A DNA stretch of 10,522 bases from Asaia bogorensis. GTDB taxonomy: Bacteria > Pseudomonadota > Alphaproteobacteria > Acetobacterales > Acetobacteraceae. The translations under genes and the position numbers were made by a program. The DNA is taken from NCBI GenBank assembly GCA_945874515.1, contig CAMCHA010000035.1, positions 1 through 10,522 of the forward strand, written 5' to 3'. The notes beneath the pieces are model-generated. The model worked only from the letters and a program-made list of their open reading frames with translations, made no database searches and was not told the origin of the DNA. Below, in pieces: positions 1 to 7,032 of this stretch (position 1 is the stretch's first letter; the number at the start of each line of letters is the position of its first letter).

Positions 1-228
1 GCGCTTGGGCTGCTGACGTCGCGGCCCGCGGCGTTGCTGGGTTTGCCGCAGGGCAGGCTGGCGAAGGGCGCGCCGGCCGATCTGGTGCTGTTCCATCCCG
101 ATCGTGGCTGGAAGGTTGAAGCCGGCAAGCTGCCTGGCAAGGCGCAGAACTCGCCTTTTGACGGCCGCGCCCTGGAAGGCCGGGTGCTTGGCACCTGGAA
201 AGCCGGGCGGCGCGTTTTCGGCGGCTGA
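1..228 (+). CDS. pyrC: Dihydroorotase, C-terminal part (5' end outside window)
   Basis: The reading frame is open from the first base and ends at TGA 226-228, leaving 75 C-terminal residues. The visible part matches the end of a class I amidohydrolase-type dihydroorotase, the enzyme that reversibly cyclises carbamoyl-aspartate to dihydroorotate in cytosolic pyrimidine synthesis. It shows PAALLGLPQGRLAKGAPADL, where the catalytic barrel returns to the small beta-sandwich domain, then the SPFDGRALEGRV block and a closing GxxVF, all typical of this family. The metal ligands and catalytic Asp lie upstream and cannot be checked, so an inactive PyrB-associated dihydroorotase-like protein is also possible. 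plsY begins 3 bases after the stop, so the two are probably co-transcribed, an arrangement common in alphaproteobacteria. Confidence 0.85.
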   Translation, partial: ALGLLTSRPAALLGLPQGRLAKGAPADLVLFHPDRGWKVEAGKLPGKAQNSPFDGRALEGRVLGTWKAGRRVFGG

Positions 229-231
229 GTC

Positions 232-837
232 ATGGCCGAACACGCGGACAGCATTAGTTTTCTGATTGCGCTGCTTGGCGGCTATTTGATTGGCTCGATT
301 CCCTTCGGGCTATTGCTGACCAAGGCGGCGGGGCTTGGCGATATCCGCCAGGTCGGTTCCGGCAATATCGGGGCGACCAATGTGCTGCGCACCGGCCGCA
401 AGGGCCTGGCGGCGGCGACGCTGATCCTGGATGGGCTGAAGGGGGCGGTGGCGGTGCTGCTCGCGCGCTATTTCCTGGGCGATCAGGATGTGGTGGTGGG
501 CACGGCGGCGGTGCTAGGGCATCTGTTCCCCGTCTGGCTTGGCTTTCGCGGCGGCAAGGGGGTGGCGACAGGGCTTGGCGTGCTGCTGGCCGCCGCCTGG
601 CCGGTTGGGCTTGCCTGCTGTGCCGTGTGGTTGGTTGCGGCAAAACTCCTGAAAATGTCATCCGCCGCCGCGCTCACGGCCTTTGCGGCGGCGCCGCTTT
701 TCGCACTGGTCCTGTCCAGCACGGATCACGCGCTGATGGCGTTGCTGATCGCCGTGCTGGTGTTTTGGCGGCATGAGGCGAATATCCGCCGCCTGCTGGC
801 CGGGACCGAACCACGCATCGGCAAAACGGCCAAGTAG
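232..837 (+). CDS. plsY: Acyl-phosphate:glycerol-3-phosphate acyltransferase PlsY
   Basis: This 201-residue protein is predicted to be an inner-membrane enzyme that transfers an acyl chain from acyl-phosphate to glycerol-3-phosphate, giving lysophosphatidic acid, the first step of phospholipid synthesis. The length is normal for PlsY. The three conserved cytoplasmic-loop motifs are visible: GSIPFG near residues 21-26, [14 protein letters not shown] at 42-55, and [18 protein letters not shown] at 96-113, the last with the conserved Lys of the active site. Five hydrophobic segments can be drawn (about 8-30, 58-82, 86-104, 112-140, 145-178), and the tail carries the family's [19 protein letters not shown] signature. 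The ATG at 232 lies 3 bases after the pyrC stop with only a weak purine-rich Shine-Dalgarno, so translation may be coupled to pyrC. No terminator is visible after its stop. Confidence 0.96.
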   Translation: MAEHADSISFLIALLGGYLIGSIPFGLLLTKAAGLGDIRQVGSGNIGATNVLRTGRKGLAAATLILDGLKGAVAVLLARYFLGDQDVVVGTAAVLGHLFPVWLGFRGGKGVATGLGVLLAAAWPVGLACCAVWLVAAKLLKMSSAAALTAFAAAPLFALVLSSTDHALMALLIAVLVFWRHEANIRRLLAGTEPRIGKTAK

Positions 838-891
838 CAATAAGATTTAGTATTTCCCGTATAGGTTGAGATATGGCATAGGATTTCGCCT
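838..891 (+). promoter_or_regulatory. AT-richer gap before dprA, probable regulatory region
   Basis: These 54 bases between plsY and dprA are clearly richer in A+T than the flanking genes (AATAAGATTTAGTATTT, then GTATAGGTTGAGATATGG). Several -10-like hexamers (TAGTAT, TATAGG) can be found, but none sits 16-18 bases from a good -35 box, so I do not name an exact promoter. The only other break of this size between the same-strand genes lies ahead of rpmG, so this is the natural place for a promoter for the dprA-topA-rnr-protease run. No terminator for plsY is seen in it. Confidence 0.35.
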
Positions 892-897
892 ATGCCA
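874..897 (+). promoter_or_regulatory. 9-bp perfect inverted repeat covering the dprA RBS and start codon
   Basis: The arms TGGCATAGG (874-882) and CCTATGCCA (889-897) are exact reverse complements around a 6-base loop (ATTTCG). In RNA this forms a 9-bp hairpin. The dprA ATG (892-894) lies in the right arm, paired to CAT at 877-879. The only purine-rich ribosome-binding candidate, ATAGGA at 878-883, lies in the left arm. The structure would therefore hide both translation-initiation elements at once. As DNA it is also a 24-bp palindrome of the sort bound by a dimeric repressor. The repeat is seen directly; either regulatory role is inference. Confidence 0.55.
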
Positions 898-2016
898 GCA
901 ACCACCGTCAGCCCCATCGAAAGCCTCGCCCTCTGGCGCATCGCCCAGACCGAGGGCATTGGCCCCATGGGTTTTCGCCGCCTGCTCGCCCGCCACGGCA
1001 GCGGGCGCGCAGCTTTGGAGGCTTTGCCCCGCCTTCTCGCCAAACGCGAAACCCCGGCGCGCATCCCAAGCCTGGATGACGCACGGCGGGAAGCCGATGC
1101 CATGGCCAAGCTCGGCGCGCGTTTCATCTTTTGGGGTGATCCCCACTACCCGCCCTTGCTTGCTTTGCTGGCGGATGCGCCGGCGATGCTCGCGGTGCAG
1201 GGCGATGCCGCTTTGCTGGCGCAGGTGCCAAGCTTCGCCATTGTGGGTGCGCGCAATGCCTCGGCCGCCGGCCGGCGCATTGCGGAGGATATCGCCGAGG
1301 CACTGACCGAAGCCGGGGTGCTGGTGATCTCGGGCCTGGCGCGCGGGGTAGATGCGGCGGCGCATCAGGGCGCCTTGCGCGTTGGGCGGACGCTGGCCGT
1401 GCTGCCGGGCGGCTTGGATGTCGCCTATCCACCGGAAAACGCCGCGCTTCAGGCGCGGATAGGCCGCGAAGGGGCGCTGGTGGCGGAACATACGCTCGGC
1501 ACCGCGCCGTTGGCGCGGCATTTCCCGAAGCGCAACCGGATCGTGGCCGGGCTCTCGCTCGGCGTCCTGGTGGTGGAAGCCGCAGAACGGTCAGGCACGC
1601 TGATCACCGCGCGCCTAGCCTTGGAAGCGGGTAGGGAGGTCTTCGCCATCCCTGGCAGCCCGCTGGATCCACGCAGCCGCGGCGCCAATGACCTGATCCG
1701 CCAAGGCGCGCATTTGGTGGAAAGTGCCGCCGATGTGCTGGCGCATCTGCCCGAAGCGCCGAACGACGCCCCGCTTTTTGCCCTGGCCCGGCAGCCGGAA
1801 ATCCCGATATCTGAGGATGTGCCGCCGGAAGCCACCCCCGGCGAATATGGTCAACTTATTGATTTAATTGGAATGTCACCGATATCTGTTGACGATCTGC
1901 TCCGGCGCTGTCACCTCTCACCCCCCGCGCTCCAGGCGGCGCTTGCTGATCTGGAACTGGAAGGCCGGGTGGATATGCTGCCCGGCCATCGGGTAGCGCT
2001 ATCCGGGCGAGGGTGA
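892..2016 (+). CDS. dprA: DNA-processing protein DprA (Smf)
   Basis: This 374-residue cytosolic protein binds incoming single-stranded DNA and loads RecA on it during natural transformation; the gene is also widespread in bacteria not known to be competent. Residues about 10-60 form a helical SAM/HhH-like N-terminal domain (LALWRIAQTEGIGPMGFRRL). Residues about 112-285 are the Rossmann-like DprA core, with IVGARNAS at 118-125, SGLARGVDAAAHQGAL at 147-162, LPGGLDVAYP at 171-180, the signature FPKRNRIVAGLS at 211-222 and SGTLITA at 234-240. A Pro/acid-rich linker leads to a C-terminal winged helix (about 318-370) common in proteobacterial DprA. ATG 892 is chosen because the N-terminal domain begins at once and no better start follows. 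The start lies inside a 9-bp hairpin. topA starts about 11 bases after the stop, suggesting an operon. Confidence 0.95.
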   Translation: MPATTVSPIESLALWRIAQTEGIGPMGFRRLLARHGSGRAALEALPRLLAKRETPARIPSLDDARREADAMAKLGARFIFWGDPHYPPLLALLADAPAMLAVQGDAALLAQVPSFAIVGARNASAAGRRIAEDIAEALTEAGVLVISGLARGVDAAAHQGALRVGRTLAVLPGGLDVAYPPENAALQARIGREGALVAEHTLGTAPLARHFPKRNRIVAGLSLGVLVVEAAERSGTLITARLALEAGREVFAIPGSPLDPRSRGANDLIRQGAHLVESAADVLAHLPEAPNDAPLFALARQPEIPISEDVPPEATPGEYGQLIDLIGMSPISVDDLLRRCHLSPPALQAALADLELEGRVDMLPGHRVALSGRG

Positions 2017-2019
2017 ATC

Positions 2020-2030
2020 GGGAAAGCATG
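2020..2030 (+). promoter_or_regulatory. Ribosome-binding site that decides the topA start
   Basis: GGGAAAG lies just upstream of ATG 2028. It favours this ATG over the in-frame GTG at 2013, which overlaps the dprA stop codon (GTGA) and has no clear Shine-Dalgarno. Translation from 2028 gives MSDVVVVESPAKAK, the usual compact start of topoisomerase I. Confidence 0.6.
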
Positions 2031-4766
2031 AGCGACGTTGTCGTTGTGGAATCGCCGGCCAAGGCGAAGACGATTGAAAAATATTTGGGCCGGGATTTCA
2101 CGGTATTGGCCTCCTATGGCCATGTCCGCGATCTGGAAGAAAAGGATGGCGCGGTCCTGCCAGATCAGGATTTCGCCATGCTCTGGGGCAAGGACCCGCG
2201 CGGCGAACAGCAAGTGGGCCGCATTGCGGCCGCGCTGAAGGGCGCCAAGCGGCTTTACCTGGCCACCGACCCGGATCGTGAAGGGGAAGCGATTTCCTGG
2301 CATGTGAAGGATATGCTGGCCGAGCGTGGGGCGCTGAAGGGCAAGCATGTTCAGCGCATCACCTTCAACGAAATCACCAAGCGTGCCGTACAATATGCGG
2401 TGGCGCATCCGCGCGATTTGGATCAGCCGCTGATCGAAGCCTATCTGGCGCGGCGCGCGCTGGATTATTTGGTTGGTTATACGTTGTCGCCCGTACTGTG
2501 GCGGAAGCTTCCCGGTTCGCGTTCCGCGGGGCGTGTGCAATCTGTCGCCCTTCGCCTGATTTGCGAACGTGAAGCGGAAATCGAAGCGTTTCGCGCGCGC
2601 GAATATTGGTCCATTGAAGGCCGCTTCACCACGGCGGCCGGCGCGCCCTTCACCGCGCGGCTCACGCATCTTGAAGGCCGCAAGCTAGAACAATTCGATC
2701 TGCCGGATGAAGCTTCGGCACTGCGCGCGAAGAAGCTGGCCGAAGGCGGCAGCTACAGTGTGGCGTCGGTTGAAAAGCGCCGCGTACGGCGGAACCCCCC
2801 GCCGCCCTTCATGACCTCCACGCTGCAGATGGAAGCATCGCGCAAGCTCGGCATGGGCGCGCAGCAAACCATGCGCACGGCGCAGGCTTTGTATGAAGCC
2901 GGCCACATCACCTATATGCGGACGGATGGCGTGACCATGGCGCGCGAAGCAATCGCCGCCATTCGTGATCACGTGAAAAGCGCATTCGGGCCGAATTACA
3001 TGCCCGCCGCACCGCGCGAATATGCCTCCAAGGCCAAGAACGCGCAGGAAGCGCATGAGGCGATTCGCCCCACGGACGTAACGCGCAGCCCGGATACCAT
3101 GGGCGGCGAATTGGAAGGCGCTCAGGCCAAGCTTTATGATCTGATCTGGAAGCGCGCGGTAGCGTCCCAGATGGCCTCGGCCGAGATGGATCAAACGGCG
3201 GTGGATATCACCGCCAAGGATGCCCGCGCGCAATTCCGCGCCACCGGTTCCGTGATTGCCTTTGACGGTTTCCTGAAGCTCTATCGCGAAGATGAGGATG
3301 ATCGCGCGGCAGATGCACGCGCCGGCATCGCGCCCGGCAGCGCGCCGGCCGAGGATGATGAAAGCCGCATCCTGCCGCCGATGCGGGAGAAGGAAGCGCT
3401 GAAGCACGGCGATATCGCGGCCAGCCAGCATTTCACCCAGCCGCCACCGCGCTATTCCGAAGCGTCATTGGTGAAGCGGCTGGAAGAACTCGGCATTGGC
3501 CGGCCTTCCACCTATGCCTCCATCCTGCAACGCTTGCAGGATTTGAAATATGTCACGCTCGAAAAACGGCGTTTTATTGCGCAGGATTTGGGGCGCATGG
3601 TCACCACCTTCCTGGTGCGGTTTTTCGAAAAATACGTGGACACCGGCTTCACCTCCGCCATGGAGGAAAAGCTCGATGAAATCTCCGGCGGTCGTGCCGA
3701 ATGGCGCGCGGTGATGCATGTTTTCTGGGATGAATTCTCCCGCGCAGTGGAAGCGACCAAGGATCTCAAGATCCGCGATGTGATTGACGCGCTGGATGAG
3801 GATTTGGGGCCGCATGTTTTTCCCGCGCGCGGCGATGGCACGGACCCGCGCAGCTGCCCGAGTTGCTCGGCGGGCCGGCTTGGCTTGCGGCTTGGTCGCG
3901 GTGGCGCCTTTATCGGGTGTTCGAATTATCCTGAATGCCGCTACACGCGGCCCTTCGGCGTGGGCTCAGCCGATGGTGAAGGTGCCAGCGCGGATCGCGA
4001 ATTGGGCAACGACCCCGCGACCGGCCAGGCGGTCACCATGCGGCGAGGCCCTTACGGCGTTTATGTGCAACTTGGCGAACCGGGCACAGATGCCAAGGGC
4101 AAGCCCACCAAGCCACGCCGCGCGAGCCTGCCCACCGGGCAGAACCCGGATGGCATGACGCTGGAAGGCGCTTTGGGCTTGCTTTCCCTGCCGCGCGTGG
4201 TTGGACTTGATCCGGAAAGCCAGGAAGAAATTACCGCCGGGATTGGGCGTTTCGGCGCCTATGTTCGCTGCGGTAGCATCTTCAAATCCTTGGATAAGGA
4301 TGATGATGTGCTGACGGTTGGGCTCAATCGCGCCGTGGCACTTTTGGCCGATGCACGGTCCCGCATTCGGGAATTGGGCGCACACCCCAAGGATGGAGAG
4401 ATGGTGGTGGTGCGCAAGGGCCGCTTTGGGCCTTACGCGCAGCATGGGCGGACCGTCGCCAATTTGCCGCGCGATCTGGCCATGGAAGATGCTCAGCTTG
4501 CGGATATGGTCACGCTGCTTGCCGAAAAGGGCAAGGAGATGAAGGTGCGCGGCGCCGCCGCTCGCAAGGGTGCGAAGGGTGGCGCACGGAAGGTCGCCGC
4601 CGCAGCTACACCCGCCAAGGCGAAACCAGCAGCGAAAGCAAAGCCGGCAGCAAAGGCAAAGCCTGCCGCCAAGCCAAAAGCCACCACCGCCGCCAAGGCG
4701 AAACCGGCAGCCAAGGCGAAGCCCGCGGCCAAAGCCAAGCCCGCCGCCCGCAAGAGTAGCCGCTGA
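2028..4766 (+). CDS. topA: DNA topoisomerase I (type IA)
   Basis: This 912-residue enzyme relaxes negatively supercoiled DNA by cutting one strand through a 5'-phosphotyrosine link. The TOPRIM domain opens the protein (VVVESPAKAKTIEKYLG, Glu8) and carries the metal-binding DxDxE as D81-P-D83-R-E85 within LATDPDREGEAISWH. The catalytic tyrosine is Tyr296 in HITYMRTDG. One C-terminal four-cysteine zinc finger is present (C610, C613, C631, C637 in CPSC...GCSNYPEC), followed by topoisomerase I C-terminal repeats (RGPYGVYVQLG, IGRFGAYVRCG, KGRFGPYAQHG) and a Lys/Ala/Pro-rich tail from about residue 840. A GTG at 2013, overlapping the dprA stop, would add five residues, but ATG 2028 is preferred: GGGAAAG at 2020-2026 is a good Shine-Dalgarno and the protein then starts like its relatives. 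rnr follows after one base. Confidence 0.97.
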   Translation: MSDVVVVESPAKAKTIEKYLGRDFTVLASYGHVRDLEEKDGAVLPDQDFAMLWGKDPRGEQQVGRIAAALKGAKRLYLATDPDREGEAISWHVKDMLAERGALKGKHVQRITFNEITKRAVQYAVAHPRDLDQPLIEAYLARRALDYLVGYTLSPVLWRKLPGSRSAGRVQSVALRLICEREAEIEAFRAREYWSIEGRFTTAAGAPFTARLTHLEGRKLEQFDLPDEASALRAKKLAEGGSYSVASVEKRRVRRNPPPPFMTSTLQMEASRKLGMGAQQTMRTAQALYEAGHITYMRTDGVTMAREAIAAIRDHVKSAFGPNYMPAAPREYASKAKNAQEAHEAIRPTDVTRSPDTMGGELEGAQAKLYDLIWKRAVASQMASAEMDQTAVDITAKDARAQFRATGSVIAFDGFLKLYREDEDDRAADARAGIAPGSAPAEDDESRILPPMREKEALKHGDIAASQHFTQPPPRYSEASLVKRLEELGIGRPSTYASILQRLQDLKYVTLEKRRFIAQDLGRMVTTFLVRFFEKYVDTGFTSAMEEKLDEISGGRAEWRAVMHVFWDEFSRAVEATKDLKIRDVIDALDEDLGPHVFPARGDGTDPRSCPSCSAGRLGLRLGRGGAFIGCSNYPECRYTRPFGVGSADGEGASADRELGNDPATGQAVTMRRGPYGVYVQLGEPGTDAKGKPTKPRRASLPTGQNPDGMTLEGALGLLSLPRVVGLDPESQEEITAGIGRFGAYVRCGSIFKSLDKDDDVLTVGLNRAVALLADARSRIRELGAHPKDGEMVVVRKGRFGPYAQHGRTVANLPRDLAMEDAQLADMVTLLAEKGKEMKVRGAAARKGAKGGARKVAAAATPAKAKPAAKAKPAAKAKPAAKPKATTAAKAKPAAKAKPAAKAKPAARKSSR
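4617..4748 (+). repeat. Tandem KAKPAA-coding repeats in the topA tail
   Basis: The topA tail holds six 18-base units encoding KAKPAA, as two blocks of three (4617-4670 and 4695-4748) separated by a 24-base spacer coding KPKATTAA. The first units of the two blocks agree at 16 of 18 bases, which suggests that a whole block was duplicated. The units otherwise differ at synonymous positions (AAG/AAA, GCG/GCA/GCC, CCA/CCG/CCT/CCC), so the basic peptide appears to be what is conserved. Such lysine-rich tails are known in topoisomerase I of several high-GC bacteria and bind DNA non-specifically. Confidence 0.85.
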
Positions 4767-4767
4767 T

Positions 4768-7032
4768 ATGCCGCGTCGCGGCCCGCCGGTGAAAGGCCAT
4801 AAGGCCCGATCCCGCGCCGCCTCCGGCCCGGTGGCCAGCGCGAAACATCGCGGCACGGCGCTCCAAGTTGCGGAGACAACAGGCGAGCTTCCTTCCAAGG
4901 CCGCGCTGCGCGGTTTTCTGGCGGAAGCCAAAGGCCGCGTGACGAAATCCGAAATCGCCCGCGCTTTTGGGCTGAGTACGGATCAGCGCCCGGCACTCCG
5001 CCACATGATGCGTGAGTTGGCGGAAGAAGGTGGCGCAAGCCCTGCCGGCAAGCGCGCCATTATCGCTCCAGGCCGCTTGCCAGATATGGCGCCGGTGGAA
5101 GTGACCGGCACAGACCCGGATGGCGACCCCATCGCGCGCCCGCTGCAATGGGAGGGTGAGGGCCGCCCGCCCATCATCTATATGCGCCCGGAAGGCAAAG
5201 GCCGCCCAGCGCTGGCGGTTGGGGAACGCGTACTCGCGCGGCTCAAGCCCATCGGTCCCGGCAAATATGAAGGCCGCACTTTTAAGCGCATCGCGGGTGG
5301 TGCGCCGGCCCGCATCCTGGGCGTTTATGAGGAAGGGCGGATCATCCCAACCGATCGTCGCCAGAAGGGCGAATGGATGGTCCCGCCCGGTGAGGCCGGC
5401 GGCGCAAAGCCAGGCGATATTGTGCTGGCTGAGCCCTTACCCGCCACGCGGCATTTTGGCCCCAAGCCCGCGCGGATTATCGAAAGCCTGGGCGTCATGG
5501 GCGAACCGCGTTCGGTCTCGCTGATCTGCATCCATGCCCATGGCATCCCTGATGTTTTTCCTGCCGAGGCGGTCCGCCAAGCCGAAGCGGCGAAGGGCGT
5601 GACAGCACGCGGGCGGATTGATTTACGCGACCTGCCGCTGGTGACGATTGATGGCGATGACGCACGCGATTTCGACGATGCAGTGCATGCCGAAGCCGAT
5701 GGCGCCGGCTGGAAAGTGACGGTCGCCATCGCCGATGTGGCGCATTATGTCGGCCCTGACAGTCATCTGGACCGCGAAGCCTGGGCGCGCGGCAATTCGG
5801 TTTATTTCCCCGATCGCGTCGTGCCCATGCTGCCCGAGGCCCTTTCCAATGGCTGGTGCAGCCTGCGCCCACGCGAAGAACGCGGCTGCCTTTTCGTGGA
5901 AATGAACTTTGATGGCGCGGGGCGAAAGACCGGGCATCGCTTTGGGCGCGGCATCATGCGATCCGCCGCGCGGCTCACCTACGAGCAGGCGCAGGCAAGT
6001 TTCGAAGCGGGGGCAGAACCGGAAGGATTGGCGCCCGGCCATATGGCAAGCCTTTACGGCGCCTTCCGCGCCCTGCTGGCCGCACGCGAAGCACGCGGCA
6101 CGCTTGATTTGAACCTGCCGGAACGCCGCGTGCTGCTGGATGAAAAAGGGCGCGTGAGCGCGGTGGTGCCGCGTGCGCGGCTCGATTCCCATCGGCTGAT
6201 CGAAGAATTCATGGTCGCCGCCAATGTCTGCGCGGCAGAAGAACTTGAACGCCTGATCCAGCCCTGCATGTATCGCGTCCATGACCGGCCTTCGGATTTG
6301 AAGCTGGAAGGGCTTCGTCAATTCCTGCGCAGCATGGAATTGTCGCTCCCGCCCGGGGACCGGCTGCATCCGCGCGATTTCGCGGCCTTGCTGGCGCAGG
6401 TGAAGGAAAGCCCACAGGAACGGCTGGTGCATGAAACTGTTCTCCGCAGCCAATCTCAGGCGGCTTATGCGCCGGAGAATCTTGGGCATTTCGGCTTGGC
6501 CTTGGCGCGCTATGCGCATTTCACCTCACCCATCAGACGCTATGCGGATTTGCTGGTGCATCGCGCGCTGATCCGCGGCTTGAAGCTTGGCAGTGATGGC
6601 CTGGCGGAAGTGGAAGCGGCGCGGTTTTTAGAAACCGGCGAACACATCACCGCGACTGAACGGCGCGCGGCGGCCGCGGAACGCGATGCGGTTGATCGCT
6701 ACCTTGCGGCATATATGTCAGAGCGCGTGGGAAATATTTTCGCCGCGCGTATTTCAGGGGTGACACGCTTCGGACTGTTTGTCACTTTGGAGGAGAATGG
6801 CGCGAGCGGCATCGTACCGCTCGGCTCATTGCCGGATGATAGATGGGATCAGGACGAAGCCACGCAGCGCCTGGCTGGTCGCAGGACGGGTCTGACCTTT
6901 ACGCTGGGCCAGTCCGTGGAAGTGCGCCTGCGGGAAGCGACCGCGCGCACGGGCGGGATGGTGTTTCACATCATGCAGGGCATTCCCCAACGCACGGGCC
7001 GGCAGGCGCCGCCGCGGCGTGGACGGCGCTGA
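4768..7032 (+). CDS. rnr: Ribonuclease R (RNB-family 3'-5' exoribonuclease)
   Basis: This 754-residue processive 3'-5' exoribonuclease degrades structured RNA in the cytosol, in mRNA turnover and rRNA quality control. After a basic N-terminus, residues about 38-90 form a winged helix (LPSKAALRGFLAEAKGRVTK...). Cold-shock-like OB domains follow (about 105-260). The RNB catalytic core begins with TIDGDDARDFDDAV, giving the four metal-binding aspartates D295, D301, D303 and D304 with the same spacing as E. coli RNase R. The RNase II family signature YAHFTSPIRRYADLLVHRAL occupies residues 582-601. A C-terminal S1 domain (about 652-738) and a short Arg-rich tail end it. ATG 4768, one base after the topA stop, is chosen over in-frame starts further upstream because the upstream residues are an off-frame reading of the topA repeat tail. 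Expression is probably coupled to topA. Confidence 0.95.
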   Translation: MPRRGPPVKGHKARSRAASGPVASAKHRGTALQVAETTGELPSKAALRGFLAEAKGRVTKSEIARAFGLSTDQRPALRHMMRELAEEGGASPAGKRAIIAPGRLPDMAPVEVTGTDPDGDPIARPLQWEGEGRPPIIYMRPEGKGRPALAVGERVLARLKPIGPGKYEGRTFKRIAGGAPARILGVYEEGRIIPTDRRQKGEWMVPPGEAGGAKPGDIVLAEPLPATRHFGPKPARIIESLGVMGEPRSVSLICIHAHGIPDVFPAEAVRQAEAAKGVTARGRIDLRDLPLVTIDGDDARDFDDAVHAEADGAGWKVTVAIADVAHYVGPDSHLDREAWARGNSVYFPDRVVPMLPEALSNGWCSLRPREERGCLFVEMNFDGAGRKTGHRFGRGIMRSAARLTYEQAQASFEAGAEPEGLAPGHMASLYGAFRALLAAREARGTLDLNLPERRVLLDEKGRVSAVVPRARLDSHRLIEEFMVAANVCAAEELERLIQPCMYRVHDRPSDLKLEGLRQFLRSMELSLPPGDRLHPRDFAALLAQVKESPQERLVHETVLRSQSQAAYAPENLGHFGLALARYAHFTSPIRRYADLLVHRALIRGLKLGSDGLAEVEAARFLETGEHITATERRAAAAERDAVDRYLAAYMSERVGNIFAARISGVTRFGLFVTLEENGASGIVPLGSLPDDRWDQDEATQRLAGRRTGLTFTLGQSVEVRLREATARTGGMVFHIMQGIPQRTGRQAPPRRGRR

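Noticed and set aside
2685..3431. A 248-codon minus-strand open frame inside topA.
   Set aside because: It lies wholly within the conserved topoisomerase I coding region, has no recognisable domain and reflects high third-position GC.
4570..4767. A longer rnr start within topA adding 66 residues.
   Set aside because: The extension is the topA repeat tail read in another frame (Arg/Pro/Gln-rich). ATG 4768 gives a normal RNase R N-terminus.
3966..4931. A 321-codon open frame on the minus strand opposite the topA tail and the rnr start.
   Set aside because: It is a shadow of the topA frame in GC-rich DNA. Its product is low-complexity Gly/Arg/Leu from the antisense of the KAKPAA repeats, and it crosses two firmly identified genes.
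5623..6519. A 298-codon minus-strand open frame inside rnr.
   Set aside because: It is antisense to the RNB catalytic domain, with no domain pattern and no upstream signals.
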